DNA of 64,000 nt from Cordilura impudica (GCA_963682025.1 OY821519.1:9102668-9166667), one strand, 5' to 3'; counted from the stretch's first letter, positions 32,720 through 46,072 are shown. Notes: generated by a model not told the origin, from the sequence alone. Numbers and translations: made by a program.

Positions 32720-33885
32720 ATGCAAACTGGTGCAAAAGTTCGAAACTGAAATATCTACCCAACATACGATGTTTTGCTATCCGCCAAATAGAGGCGTTGT
32801 CCATATTTAAATAGCATCAAAGAATGTTATGCTGAAGTTCCTCTGTAAGAACTGCTGGAACACACAATGGAAGGAAATAGTGAAGCCCATCTGGAGGCAT
32901 TTAGCCAAATACCTGTTGATGAAGAAAAATATGAACATCCAACTGTCTTTTATACATGGGGATGCGTTGAGAGTTCTGGACAGTCAACGTATCGGCAAAG
33001 CTTTACCGATTCGGAGCAGAATATGGTAGATGAACATATGTAACTGCATACTCTTGGGTAACTGCAAACTCTGGAAAAAAACCACAGCCATCATAAGCTC
33101 GGTATTGTGGACCTAATGTTTGCAAAAGTATCTGCAGATGTGCTTCGTGCCGATATTATAAGAATTAAATCACAAATTTTGAAAATTGAACCCACTCATC
33201 TGAGCTGTTTTCAAGTTTAACACAATTTGCAGCTTAGAATAGTCGATAGCAAAGTAATTAGCGTGATCGCAGAAACTTTCTTGCAAGCATGCGTAATTCG
33301 TAAGACCTCCCCAAAAATTATCAATGACCTAAATCTCATTACAATCTTGCCGAGAAGCGAATAATTGCTTGAATTTGGACTCTCGGCCTTGCATGGATGA
33401 ATTCCCTGTTTCGAGTGTATGTTACATGTATTATATCGATTAACAATCAAAAAGTGGCAGGTCCGCGGATTAGACAAGCAGAGATCCAAGATAAATTTAG
33501 GGTTGAAGTGGCTTTAGTGGTGGATACCCCAGTGCAAGGCACCGGGAACATGAATAGTGAGAATACAGCTCGAAGGTTTTTTGAACACCACGAATTATCT
33601 GCTCAAATAACCTGCGTTAATGGAAATCTTATTAACAGGCTTGGTTATAAATACCTAGCTTGATACGTAAGATATTGATACACGGAATTGAATGTGTACC
33701 ACTTCCTATTGGTATGATGTCGGAAGAAGCCTTTGAAGCTAGGAAGACAGATTTCCGAAACTTTCTGCTTAAGTATATACATAAAACCACGCGCATAAAT
33801 AAGATCTTTGAACTCTTTTTTAATTTCTTCGAATTCTTGGATTACGATTTTATGCCAAATCCCGTTTCGTCTTTCAAATGAACAC
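32720..33885 (+). pseudogene. Transib transposase relic 3, divergent
   Basis: Across frames the relic reads YPPNRGV near 32775, AEVPLxELLEHTMEG near 32830-32880, and YTWGCVESSGQSTYRQSFTD near 32950-33010. The last is the first-catalytic-aspartate segment of Transib, in which the expected D of WGCDGSSG is V. LQLRIVDSKVISVIAET near 33225-33275 holds the second aspartate. IQDKFRVEVALVVDTPVQGT and NSENTARRFF (33487-33590) follow, then KILIHGIECVPLPIGMMSEE and AFEARKTDF (33665-33760), the third acidic segment. At least five frame changes occur. No terminal repeats were found. It is much older than copies 1 and 2 and from a different subfamily. Confidence 0.82.
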
Positions 33886-33889
33886 ATTT

Positions 33890-36645
33890 TGTTGGAAAGG
33901 GAGATGAAATATCTTCAGACTTGAGTACTGACTCGGAATAATTTAATAATTTAACTTAATATGTCTTTTAAGCGAAGAAAAAATTTGGAAAAAATTAAAT
34001 TTTTTTTAATTTCAGTTGGTTCCTTATTGAGTGAGTTACTTTTCTAGGAAAAATATCATTTTGAAGAAAACTTTATATTATTTATGTAATTAATTTTATT
34101 ACGATAGATCAGGAAAACCGGCCACTGTGCGGGACTAACGGTATGTATTGCATTGACTTTGTCGATATTGTTATTTATTCCATATTTCGTTTCACATGCG
34201 GACCCACGATTTTATTAATGATTTCTTTTAAATAATTCTCTAAAAAAACAATTAAAATATATTAATCAAAAATCTGCAATTCTTTTCTAACAAATTTAAA
34301 TACAATTGACTTAAATTTGTTGATTTCCGCAAACGTTTGCATATGCAATGTCACCAAAAAAAGGGGAATAAATGAAACACCCTCAAAGTCATCATCATTT
34401 AATAAATTATGACCACTACGCTCGCACAAGCATAACATCAAAGTACATCTTAATTTATCCGTTGAAAGCAATTCTATGATATTAATCATACACACGGGAG
34501 AGGGTGTTTCCTCAATCTAACTTACTAAATGTCTACTAACTAATGTGTGACAACCTTTCTTTGGCTTAAAAAAAAATCTTATAGTAATGTTTTCCGTCAA
34601 CATTTTATTGTATAAATGATAAAAAAAACGAAAGTTTGTTAAAAAATCTCTTAAATTTCCCTTTTTTTTGCCAAAACTTTACAGCGGCACTCGCTGCTGA
34701 GACAAAATAAATGATGCAAACATCCGGTGTAAGGTCATTCCAACAAAGCCCGAGCGTAGTTTCATTGTTAATAATAAAGATGTCAGCGATGGTCATTGCA
34801 GAGCACCAAATGTGAAATAAAATCCATAACTTACTAAATATCGTAAATCATCTATGTATTTCTTTATCAAACAATCGCTTTGTGTTGTTTATGTTTCACA
34901 GCTTCCGCTATTCGCGAAAAAATTGTACTGCTTTTTTTTTTGATATAATACATATACTCTCCAAACAAGATAAAGATATTTCAATATAAGTTTAGGCCCC
35001 ATAGAGATTTCTAATTGTTTTTAGTCATTTAAGGCATCACATTGTAGACATTTTAAAAGATCACATTTCATGCTGCCTTATTGTTTATCTAATCTTCGCC
35101 AATATGGCCACTTCCACTTTAGACAGAAAAAAAAAGTAAATAAAAATAAATAAATCGTAATCGCCATTTTTAGTTTGAAACTGCATACGTACTTTTTTGT
35201 TTGTTTTGCTATCTCCAAAGCAGTCTAGCAGATAGCTAGGTAGCTAGATTAGATTTGTTGCCATTTTATACTCGTAGTTGAAACCTTTTTATGGAATTAT
35301 GACTTGTTGTTTTGTTCAAGTGTTGCAATGACAAGTTGGCACAAGTGTTGCTCTTTACATTCTTTGAAACGCCATGACAACAACATCTATTGTCTACGAA
35401 TGACTGGCTGACAACCAACCATCTAGCAACAATCTCAGTCAGTCAACCAAAACGTTCGTTTTTAGCTTTAATAAAAATATTGTAACTTTCTCATGATTTT
35501 TCTCATGGAAAATCTAAAGATTCTTAAAGATGAATTTCTTTATATAAAAAGCAAGAAGTTTTATTATAATCGTTAACAAGTTTTTAGTTGTGGACATTGT
35601 TTTTTTTTTTTTGGTGCTTTAGAATGTAATTAGTAACATTTCCCACCTAAAGGAAGGCTTTCATTAACTGCTACAGAAATAGCACGAAGGAAGTTTCCAT
35701 CTCTGGCAGCTAACTCTTTACTTTTCTTCTGATTGTCATTATACGGATATAGATATGGGAGGTTACATAAGATAACACAAGGAAAATGTGGGTCTGGAGC
35801 ATGGACCAAGTGCCGTCCGAAAAAATATAGAGACGCCTTAAAAATGCCAACCATTAAATAACTAAAACTCAACACGACAAAAAATAATCTCGGGTTTTAA
35901 TTAAGATATTCACAGATTCAATTAAAAAATTGTTGTATTCATAAGAAATATTTGTAATTTTCATTGAGCGGTTTTTCAATTGAAATATGAAATTTATTAT
36001 AATAAAAATATTAATTCAAAATATTTATTGCAAGTTTGAATAAACTTTAAACAAATTTTTAATCAAAGCAATTAAAAAAGTTTGAGTTAGAAATGAATTA
36101 ATAAAAGCCGTAGACACTTTATTTGGTAAAAAAAAATTACAGTTTATATATTATTGAACATCAAACTAATGAGAATCAAACTACATCTTTGTACTAAATG
36201 CAATTGTTGTTTATTAATTTTATTAATTATTAATTGTATTTGATTCAATTTATTGAAATTTATAAAATAAATAAATTGATTCATTTAACTTTTGCTAAAA
36301 CAAATAAGTAAAATTAATTGAAAACTATTTTATGTCAATTAAAAATATTGTTAAATACAAAATTTAATTCAATCAAATTTATAATTGAAAAAATTTTGGC
36401 AATAATTTTCTCTAAGAGCTCTGCATTTTCAATTAACCTTTTAGTGATGAATCTGATATGATTTTCAATGTTTACAATTCTCGTACGATATAAAATAAAA
36501 TTAACGATTTGACAAAAATTTTGTAGATTTGTAGAACTTATTCCAGAACTCGTTCTAGAGGAAACATTTCTAGTTTGAAGCAAAATAAAGGTTTAGTAAT
36601 GAGAAACTCATAAACAAAATTTTTTGACGCATCAACTTTATGTAT
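33890..36645. other. A+T-rich non-coding DNA
   Basis: No coding or repeat structure is recognised. No segment here has a partner elsewhere in the window that I could see. T- and A-runs occur near 34929, 35598 and 36128. It could be host intergenic or intronic sequence. Confidence 0.45.
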
Positions 36646-36649
36646 AGTA

Positions 36650-39525
36650 CGCTGGCGGTCCCAGAATAACCCGACCGACCTGACAAAGCACACGCCACGA
36701 ATTTGGGAAAAAAATAATTTATTTATTTATTTCGATACACTTTTCCCAGCGATATTCACTAACTTCAGTAGTAAGAACTGTCTAGCTCCTTAAAATAGCC
36801 ATCAATCGCAGACTCCACCTCTCCATTTTTGGTAAATCGTTTACCACCGATCCATTTTTTCAAGTTTGGAAATAGAAAATAATCCGAGGGTGCTAAATCT
36901 GGCAAATAAGTTGCGTGATAAAGCAGTTCGGATTTTAATTCATGGATTTTGGCCATCGTAATAGCGGATGTGTGAGACCTTTCAAATGAAAATATTGAAT
37001 AACACAACGTTGACCACTATCTGAGATCGTTTACATTTGATGGCTCAAAAAAAATTATGTGAGTCCGATCACAGGGGAGATGTGTAAACATCTAGAAATT
37101 AAATATTTTTTATGGCACTTTTTTAAAATCGAACATAAAGCGTCATCTTTGTATCACTTACAGCAATCAACTGCAGGAGCACTGCTAATATAAAATTATT
37201 TATTATTTATTATTTCAACCGGTTAATTTTTAATTTTTATTTTCTACTTTTCATTTTTCGTTTTTCAATTTTTCTTTTTTTATTTTTCTATTTTTCATTT
37301 TTCGTTTTTAATTTTTTATTTTTCATTTTTCATTTTCCATTTTTTATTTTCAATTTTTAATTTTTCATTTTTTATTTTTCATTTTTAATTTTCTATTTTT
37401 TATTTTTTTTAAAATTTTTTATTTTTATTTTATTTTTCATTTTTATTTTTCGTTTTTTATTTTACATTTTCATTGTTCTTTTTCATTTTTCTTTTTAAAT
37501 TTTCCTTTTTTATTTTTTTTTTTTATTTAAAATTTTTCTTTTTCTATTTTTCATTTTTTATTTTTCGTTTTTTATTTTACTTTTTATTTTTCATTTAAAT
37601 TTTTTTTTAATATTTCATTTTTTATTTTTAATTTTTAATTTTTTATATTTCATTTTTTATTGTTTATTTTTAATTTTTTATTTTTAATTTACTATTTTTT
37701 TTCTTTTTTTTTTATTTTTATTTTATTTTTCATTTTTTTTTTTTTATTTTTATTTTTCGTTTTTTATTTTACATTTTACATTTTGATTTTTCTTTTTTAT
37801 TTTTAATTTTTAATTTTTTATTTTTTATTTTTCATTTTTTATTTTTCATTTTTCATTTTTCATTTTTCCATTTTTCATTTTTTATTTTTCGTTTTTTATT
37901 TTAAAATTTTCATGTTCTCTTTTTTATTTTTCATTTTTTATTTTTCATTTTTTATTTTCGTTTTTAATTTTACATTTTTTATTATTTTACATTTTTAATT
38001 TTTTATTTTTCATTTTTCATTTTTAATTTTTTATTGTTTATTTTTAATTTTTAATTTTTTATTTTTCATTTTTTATTTTTTATTTTTCATGTTTTATTTT
38101 TAATTTTTTATTTTTCATTTTTAATTTTCTATTTTTCTTTTTTTTACATTTTTTATTTTTATTTTATTTTTAATTTTTCATTTTCATTTTTATTTTTTGT
38201 TTTTTATTATACATTTAATTTTTTTTTTATTTTTCGTTTTTTATTTTACATTTTTCATGTTTTATTTTATATTTTTCATTTTTTATTTTTAATTTTTTAT
38301 TTTTCGTTTTTAATTTTACATTTTTAATTTTTTATTATTTTTCATTTTTAATTTTTTTATTTTTCTTTTTTAATTTTGTATTTCCAATTTTTCATTTTTT
38401 ATTTTCAATTTAAATTCTTTATTTTTATTTTTCTTTTTTAATTTTGTATTTCCATTTTTTCATTTTCAATTTTTAATTTTTCATTTTTAATTTTTTATTT
38501 TAAAATTTTTTATTTTCCATTTTTTATTTTTCATTTTCTATTTTTTTTACATATTTTATTTTTATTTTATTTTTAATTTTTATTTTTCGTTTTTTATTTA
38601 ACATTTTCATTTTTCTTTTTATTTTTCATGTTTTATTTTTCATGTTTTATTTTTAATATTTTATTTTTAATTTTTAATTTTTTATTTTTCATTTTCTATT
38701 TTTCATTTTTTATTTTTCGTTTTTTATTTTACTTTTTTCATGTTTTATTTTTTATTTTTCGTTTTTAATTTTACATTTTTAATTTTTTATTTTCCTCTTT
38801 TAATTTTTTATTTTTTTTTTGAATTTTGTATTTCCAATTTTTCATTTTAATTTTTTATTTTCATTTTTTATTTTTCATTTTCAATTTTTCATTTTTTATT
38901 TTTTCATTTTTCATTTTTCGTTTTTCATTTTTCATTTTTTATTTTCCATTTTTTATTTTTATTTTTCTTTTTTAATTTTGTATTTCCAATTTTTTATTTT
39001 TTACTTTTGATTTTTTTTATTTTCATTTTTTATTTTTCATTTTCTATTTTTCATTTTTTATTTTTAATTTTTCATATTTTGTTTTTCATTTTTCTGTTTT
39101 CATTTTTCATTTCGTATTTTTTATTTTTCATTTTTAATTTTTTTTTATTTTTGTTTTTTAAATTTTTTAGTTTTCCTTTTTTATTTTAAATTTTTTATTT
39201 TTAATTTTTTATTTTTTAATTTTTCATTTTTCGATTTTCATTTTTTAATTTCCATTTTTTATTTTTCTTTTTTAATTTTGTGTTTCCAATTTTTCATTTT
39301 TTATTTTTCATTTTTCATTTTTCATTTATTTATTTTTCATTTTTCATATGTCATTTTTCATTTTCAAACAGGTCACCAATACAATCATAAGTCACCAATA
39401 CAATCATAATTTACCGCCCTGCGATTATAAATGTTTATACATCCAAAAAATACTAAAAAACTTAAAACATATGTTTAACAATTTTGCCACTGTTCACGAA
39501 AGTAGTTTTGGGACCGCCGTCATAA
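36650..39525 (-). mobile_element. Internally deleted mariner, split by a minisatellite element
   Basis: The left end, CGCTGGCGGTCCCAGAATAA (36650 on), next to TA at 36648-36649, matches the mariner ends at 52362-53544. On the minus strand, 37007-36765, the C-terminal transposase reads MAKIHELKSELLYHA, then PDLAPSDYFLFPNLKKWIGG and KELDSSYY. The next segment jumps straight to 5-prime untranslated sequence (TTTGATGGCTCAAAAAAAA, 37036-37054), so the N-terminal gene half was lost before the next insertion. After the minisatellite element, 39445-39525 (AACTTAAAACATATG, TTTTGCCACTG, GGGACCGCCGTC) matches 53435-53515. One mariner copy is therefore split in two. Confidence 0.75.
37055..39444 (-). mobile_element. 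Minisatellite-bearing element, copy S1
   Basis: The right terminus, read in reverse complement, starts GGATGTATAAACATTTATAA. The left terminus reads ATGTGAGTCCGATCACAGGG with GAGATGTGTAAACATC. Both match copy S2 (42381-44318) in opposite orientation. Between them lies about 2.2 kb made almost only of T, A and short C/G interruptions (variants of TTTTTCATTTTTTATTTTTC). It inserted in an A-tract of a mariner, like S2 in a T-tract. Two CACCAATACAATCATAA units occur at 39372-39410. It is non-coding and structurally like DINE-1 elements with central repeats. Confidence 0.8.
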
Positions 39526-40168
39526 AAGTTGGTTAGTTAAAGTTGAACTCGAATCTGACCTTCAAATATACAAATTCATTACATTAAGTTCGAATGAATT
39601 GCTACAATAAACAGAGAAAATAGATTATGTTGTGGCAACCGAATTTATTGCCAGCCGAATTATTCCCTTACAGCTACCGAAATATTAGGTTATCACAGAA
39701 GATAATTCTGCGCAGGAAAAAAAATCGGATGTGTGAAGCGAACTTGAGCTTTGATAATCAAATTAATTTAGTAACTGCTACTAAACAATACTGTTGGACG
39801 CAGATCTATATTATTTGTGCACGCAGAATAAAAATCTGCAACTGAAATGTTCTAAAGTTTAACAACATTTACTGTTAAGGCAACATAATTGTTATTGTAT
39901 TGAAATCAAAATTCTTTTACTAACTTAATCGAAATACGGCGTGCGTGATTCCGTGAGTCTTCTTTATGGTTAATACATTTCTGCCCTCGAAATGTTTTAA
40001 TCACGTGAAATTTTTGCTAAGGCACAAGTTCAGAACTCATTATCACACATCGAACTCAACACTGATACCAGAAGTATATATAATTTGGAAATAAAAATCT
40101 GGTCAACTGTATTCGGTTCTTCATTATTCAGTTTCTGGAATCGAACGAGACTCTTAGTTGATTAAGAT
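39526..40168. other. Non-coding spacer
   Basis: No gene is visible. ORFs of up to 72 codons lack motifs. Nothing here recurs elsewhere in the window that I could see. Confidence 0.4.
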
Positions 40169-40510
40169 AATACTAGCAGATTCCAGCGCTCGAAATTCGA
40201 GTGCAATTTCTAGGCAGCTTTATTTTTCAACTTAGCCAATTCACAAACCAACACTTTTTTGGTTTATTATTATTGTAAGTGAAGAAAATAAACTCATTAA
40301 CAAATTTAATAAACACACACATAGCATGTGTATAATTTTATGTATGTGTTAGTAGCAATTTTAAATGCAATTTACTCAAAATAAGGGAAAAAATTTATAA
40401 ATCTGTAAATCTGCAACACGGCTAAAAAGAAATACCTTTTAAATAATATACGTTTGATCAAAATCGGTATAAAACGGTAGAACAAAACATCGGTAACAAG
40501 AAATCGCCTA
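40169..40510 (+). repeat. Terminal fragment or non-autonomous copy of the hAT-like element
   Basis: AATACTAGCA, CTCGAAATTCGAGTGCAA, TTAGCCAATTCACAA, AATTTAATAAACACACACA and GTTAGTAGCAA follow the same order as at 21990-22310, with small deletions. No transposase follows. The right limit near 40510 is a guess from where similarity fades. Confidence 0.65.
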
Positions 40511-41860
40511 GCCTATTAATATTATAGATAAGAATATTATGTGAATATTTCCGTCGCTTTGTCAAACTTTATTTAAAACCAGCAATGAAAATTTGCTGTT
40601 ACTAAAAATTTTATATTACAAAAATTGAAATATTTAAAGAACACTTACTTAGAAGTTAATAGTGACTAACTGCAGCGTTTCTATTTGTCAGAGATTAAGT
40701 GTCATTATTAAAATGGAGATTTGTCTAAGGAAACATTTATCAAGATCATATAGAAACATAAGCACTGTGACATGAACTGACTGCTACTAACACCACCAGC
40801 ATCGTTAATAATCACCACCACTGACTGACATGGCCATTTAAAACTATTTACTTACAACTGCCACCACTGATCGTGGCAGGATAACTAAGAAAATTTATGT
40901 CAAGTTTTGTTTGTCACGGTTTGTTTTTTGTTGGTGACTACTGCTAAACAACAAAATCTCCAACTATCTAAACAAAAGCTAGTTAAAAGCGTTGAAATTC
41001 ATGTATAAATTGTATGCATATGATATTTTAAATTCATAAACACAATTGTAGTTACTTCGTCTAAGTTGTAAATGTAAAAAGAAATGAAAAAAAAAAAAAA
41101 AAATGTCGCGTGTTTACCACTCGTTACCAAATTCCAAGGTGTATATTCAATATAACGTACACTATTTTGGGGCTTGCCGTCGTTAAATCGAAAACAATAA
41201 AATCATTTGGAAAATACATATTTTTTTAAATTTATTTTCAAATTCATACTGCTACAATTTGTTTATTAACCATTTCAAAAATGATAATGCTTTGCTAATA
41301 TAGACTTGATAATTGAAATTATTATTCTGTACTTGATTTGTTAAGTTACACTAAGCAACAAAATTAAAAATATAAAAAAAAAATATAAATATATAATAAT
41401 GGAAACGAGTAGTAATGGGATTAGATGCCCGTCAAATTTACTTGATTTTGATTTCAGTTTAATGTCGTCTAACATTCTAATGTTCGTTTCCACCGCAATG
41501 GATTCTATACGGCGTAATGGCTCGGTCACCGACCAAGGACTGTCACAATGTAATGCACATAAGTGAAGCTTGATCTTAAAACAATTGAATGGTGAACTAA
41601 AAAAAAGAATTTAAGCGATTTATGGAAATTCAGTCACAATAGATTTATTGTCTAAGCAATATTCACAATTAATTGGTGGCATAAGCTAAGCGACATGTAG
41701 AGTGAAAAAACAAATTAAACGGCAGTCTATTTTGGACTTAAAGGAATTCAATCACAATAGTATTTCTTTGAGAAAATCTATTTTAATTAAATTTTCACAT
41801 AAGCTGAGTGATGTGATAATCGTGTATTTATGACTTGTAGGAATTCAAACCCAATTGTTT
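40511..41860. other. Non-coding DNA
   Basis: No coding homology. There is an A-run near 41088-41102. Short ORFs (for example 41341-41529 minus) show no motif. Confidence 0.4.
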
Positions 41861-44393
41861 TTATACCCCATATCACTTTGTGGTCAGGGTATAATGAGTT
41901 TGTACTGTCATATAAGCTTTTATCGACCATAGGATGAACATTATTGAAAATGGTGAAAATCAGTGCATTTTCGAACCTTCTCCCCATACAAATGAACCCT
42001 GTGGGTTTGCCTTAAATTGCCATAAGATCCAAATTATCATATAGATCGTGGTCAAATTTGGTTTTTTATATGTTTATTACACCCAAACATCAGTAGCCCA
42101 AAAATAAATCCTGTAGGACAATTTTTAGTCATAGCCGCCATATAAAGCTGCTTCCCGATCTTCCGTTATATATATCAAAAAATAAATATTTGCACAGATA
42201 TTTATCAAATTTGGTTTGTAAATGTTTTTCTAAAAAATAAGTTACTTTATCAAATATGGTCAGGATAGGTCAATTTTTCGACCTATTCACGATATAAATA
42301 TTGCATCCAATAAGAAATTTTTCATATCTGCAGGCAAATTAATTAATAACAATGCCTCTCAAATTTGGGTTATGCTTATTGATGTGTAAACATCTATACG
42401 CACAGGGGGGTAAATTTCTATTTCACAATACAATCACAAAAACAAATTCGGTGTGTCTTATGATTGTGTTGGTGAAAAATTTTGATATGTAATAACCTGT
42501 TGAAAATGAAAAATGAGAAATAAAAAATGAAAAATGACAAATAAAAAATGAAAAATAAAAATGAAAAATAAAAAATGAAAAAGAAAAAATGAAAACTAAA
42601 GAATGAAAAATGAAAGATGAAAAATGAGAAATAAAAAGTGAAAAATGAAAAATAAAAAATTAAAAACGAAAAAGCAGAAATTAAAAATGAAAAATAAAAA
42701 ATTAAAAAAGGAAACAAAAATAAAAATAAAAAATGAAAAATTAAAAAGGAAAAATAAAAATGAAAAATATAAAATGAAAAATAAAAAATGAAAAATAAAA
42801 AATGAAAAATGAAACATAAAAAATGAAAAACGAAAAATTAAAAATGAAAAATAAAAAGTAAAAAATGAAAAATGAAAAATGAAAAATGAAAAATAAAAAA
42901 TAAAAAATAAAAAATGAAAAAAGAAAACTAAAAATAAAAATTAAAAATGAAAAATAAAAAATGGAAAATAAAAATGAAACATAAAAAATGAAAAATGAAA
43001 AATAAAAAATGAAAAATGAAACATAAAAAATGAAAAATGAAAAACGAAAAATTAAAAATGAAATATAAAAAGTAAAAAATGAAAAATGAAAATTGAAAAA
43101 TGAAAAATAAAAATAAAAAATGAAAAATAAAAAATGAAAAAAGAAAACTAAAAATAAAAAAAAAAATTAAAAATGAAAAATAAAAAGTGAAAAATAAAAA
43201 TGAAAAATAAAAAATGAAAAATGAAAAATAAAAAATGAAAAACGAAAAATTAAAAATTAAAAGTGAAAAATAAAAAATAAAAAATGAAAAATAAAAATGA
43301 AAAATATAAAATGAAAAATGAAAAATAAAAATGAAAACTAAAAAATGAAAAACGAAAAATAAAAATAAAAAATGAAAAAAGAAAACTAAAAATGAAAAAT
43401 GAAAAATTAAAAATGAAAAATAAAAAAATGAAAAAAAAAAAATGAAAAATGCAAAATAGAAAATGAAAAATAAAATATGAAAAATGAAAAATAAAAAATG
43501 AAAAATGAAAAATAAAATATGAAAAATGAAAAATAAAATATGAAAAAAGAAAAATAAGAAATGAAAATTAAAGAATGAAAAATGAAAAACGAAAAATTAA
43601 AAACGAAGAACGAGAAATTAATTAAAAATGAAAAATAAAAAATTAAAAAAGAAAACTAAAAATAAAAATTAAAAATGAAAAATAAAAAATGAAAAATAAA
43701 AATTGAAAAATAAAAAATTAAAAATAAAAAATGAAAAATGAAAAACGAAAAATTAAAAATGAAAAATAAAAAATGAAAAATGAAAAACGAAAAATTAAAA
43801 ATGAAAAATAAAAAATGAAAAATGAAATATAAAAAATTAAAAAAGAAAAATGAAAAATGAAAAATGAAAAACGAAAAACGAAAATGAAAAGTGAAAAATG
43901 AAAAAAAAAAACTAAAAATAAAAACTAAAAATGAAAAATAAAAAATTAAAAATGAAAAATAAAAATGAAAAATAAAAATTGAAAAATAAAAAATGAAAAT
44001 TGAAAAATAAAAAATGAAAAATGAAGGACGAAAAATTAAAAATGAAAAATAAAAAATAAAAAATAAAAAATAATAAATGAAAAATGAAAAATAAAAAATG
44101 AAAAATAAAAAATGAAATATGAAAAATAAAATATGAAAAATTAAAAATAAAAATAAAAATAAAAATAAAAAATAAAAAATAAAAATTAAAAATGAAAAAT
44201 AAAAGATAAAAAATTAAAATTGAAAAATATTAAAAATGCAAAATAAAAAATGAAAAATGAAAAATAAAATATGAAAAATGATGTTTACACATCTCCCTGT
44301 TGAAGTACTCACATGATGTTTTTTTCTATATCCAATTAGTTGGACCTAAGAGCCTTTCTCTGAATGCATGTATTAGGGTATCGTATAGTCGTA
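41861..44393 (+). mobile_element. Family B DINE-like element B5, split by S2
   Basis: The 5-prime end reads TTATACCCCATATCACTTTG with the GTGGTCAGGGTATAA palindrome (41861-41895). The middle part to 42380 is collinear with B2: GCTTTTATCGACCATAGGAT, CATAAGATCCAAATTATCAT, AAGCTGCTTCCCGATCTTC, AATGCCTCTCAAATTTGG. The 3-prime part (44319-44393: TATATCCAATTAGTTGGACC, AGGGTATCGTATAGTCG) resumes exactly after the minisatellite element. The GACGGAC block and the complete terminal hairpin are degraded. Confidence 0.8.
42381..44318 (+). mobile_element. Minisatellite-bearing element, copy S2
   Basis: It starts GATGTGTAAACATCTATACG then CACAGGGGGGTAAA and ends GATGTTTACACATCTCCCTG then TTGAAGTACTCACATGATG. 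Comparison with B2 (TTTATGCTTATTTTCTATA) shows entry into TTATT/TTTT with no clear duplication. The core (about 42508-44280) is an irregular array of GAAAAATGAAAAATAAAAAA-like units of about 6-13 bp. Together with S1 it makes an inverted pair 3 kb apart. ORFs within it, such as those rich in F, S, I and H, are artefacts of the repeat. Confidence 0.82.
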
Positions 44394-46068
44394 TTTTTTT
44401 TTACTTTTTTGTATCATGTACAAGCAAAACATGGCATAAGATGAGCGATATCTAGTACGACAAAAAAATGTAATGTTAGTATATTTATAGCTTATGGGCT
44501 TAGAAAAACTTTTATAAAAAAAACTTTTTAAATTTATTCACAATTAATAAATGGTAAAAAGCAAACTTTTTCTCAATTGATTTTTAATACTTCATTTTAA
44601 TTTCTTTAGTTAATTTAATTTTATTTTTACATTTTTATTTTATTTTTTATATATTTTATATTATATTTTATTTTATATTATTCTTCTAATTTTAATTATA
44701 AATTAAACTTACATACATTCTTCTTATTGAAAATTAATTTGTTATGACTAATGTTGTTTTATAAGATTTTAAATCTTGTTACATTAGGATTTTCATTAAT
44801 AAAAAATTAATAATAATAATAATAAGCGACTTAAAAATTCAATATTGAAACAAAATAGTTTTTTTAAACACTCTCTTTTAACCTATAATTTTGGGGTAGT
44901 CATGCACAGTGACGCATAGTCAAGCATAGTCACGGAGAGATTAAAAACTCATATTCATAAGGAAAGAAAGAGTTTTAATAAAAACTTTGTTTTTATGGGT
45001 TAGATTATTTTTACGCATGAATTTCAATCACAATAGTTTTTGTTATGAAAAACTATCTAAAATTTGTTGTATTTTCAAGTAAATTATATGAAATATTTCC
45101 ACAATTTACTACTCTTTACCATTTAATTGATTTAGAATCACTTTGTATAAAATTTAAATAAATTCAAAGTTGTAGTCTAAACGCACCACAGACGCTAAAT
45201 ACATAAATAGATATGTTTGCTAATTTATATCAAATGCATGTGTTTTGTATGTAGACATCTTGTCCATACACACAATTTTTTTCTGTACAATTCCTTTACT
45301 TAATCCTAATGATTTCTATATGGGTCTGAATAAAAAAAAATTAAAAAAATTCACAACAAAAATTTGTGTTTGGTGTGAATAAGAATTAAGATTTGCATTC
45401 ATGATAGCGTTTTTTGTAGATTGAAAAAAAAAAAAAATAAAATGAATATAAAAATTGAGTTTGCATACTTAAACGTTTAACAAACGGATGACAACATCAT
45501 TCACACAACTTAGACGTTTTTTGATAAATTCGCAAATTGGCCACATAAAGCAGTAGCAAAACCTTAGATAGACCTAATGCACAAGTCAGTGTTATAAAAT
45601 TAATAATTCTTATCATGATATGTGGATTAATATAAGCAAACAACTTCCTGATGAACAGTTGGCTAAAACAAAAAAGTAATTACGTGGATAATTATGGGTC
45701 AATAGCGAATATATGATGCCTCTACGATTAGCGGTGTAAATTGGTTTGAGTTACTGATTATTGCCCCTGCACACCAACCAGGTAGATCTATTGTGCACAA
45801 TCTGATGGTTTTAAATAATTTTTAATAAATTTTTTACCAAAGCTTCATGCCTCTACATCATTTGAGAGCTTAATGAAAATGAGGTAGTTAACTGTTTAAT
45901 CTAATATTGTGGTTGCAAAGAGATAAATTCAATTTTCCTTAAAATGCATTGAGATATTTTTGAAAAAAACAAACTCGCAAATCAAGCAGTGTTTTTGAAA
46001 GTGAAGACCATTTGCTTTCAAATTATACTTCCCAATCGATCTTATAATTTTTTGTTGTGATCACCTGC
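44394..46068. other. Non-coding A+T-rich DNA
   Basis: No coding homology. AAT microsatellite near 44807-44824 and A-runs near 45330 and 45425. A triple GCATAGTCA-like word occurs near 44903-44933. Confidence 0.4.
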
Positions 46069-46072
46069 TTAA

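Noticed and set aside
38819..39189. Two ORFs of 60-63 codons made of F, I, H, S, Y
   Set aside because: They are translations of the T-rich minisatellite in S1; any frame of such a repeat is open. The same applies to the minus-strand ORFs at 42418-42817.
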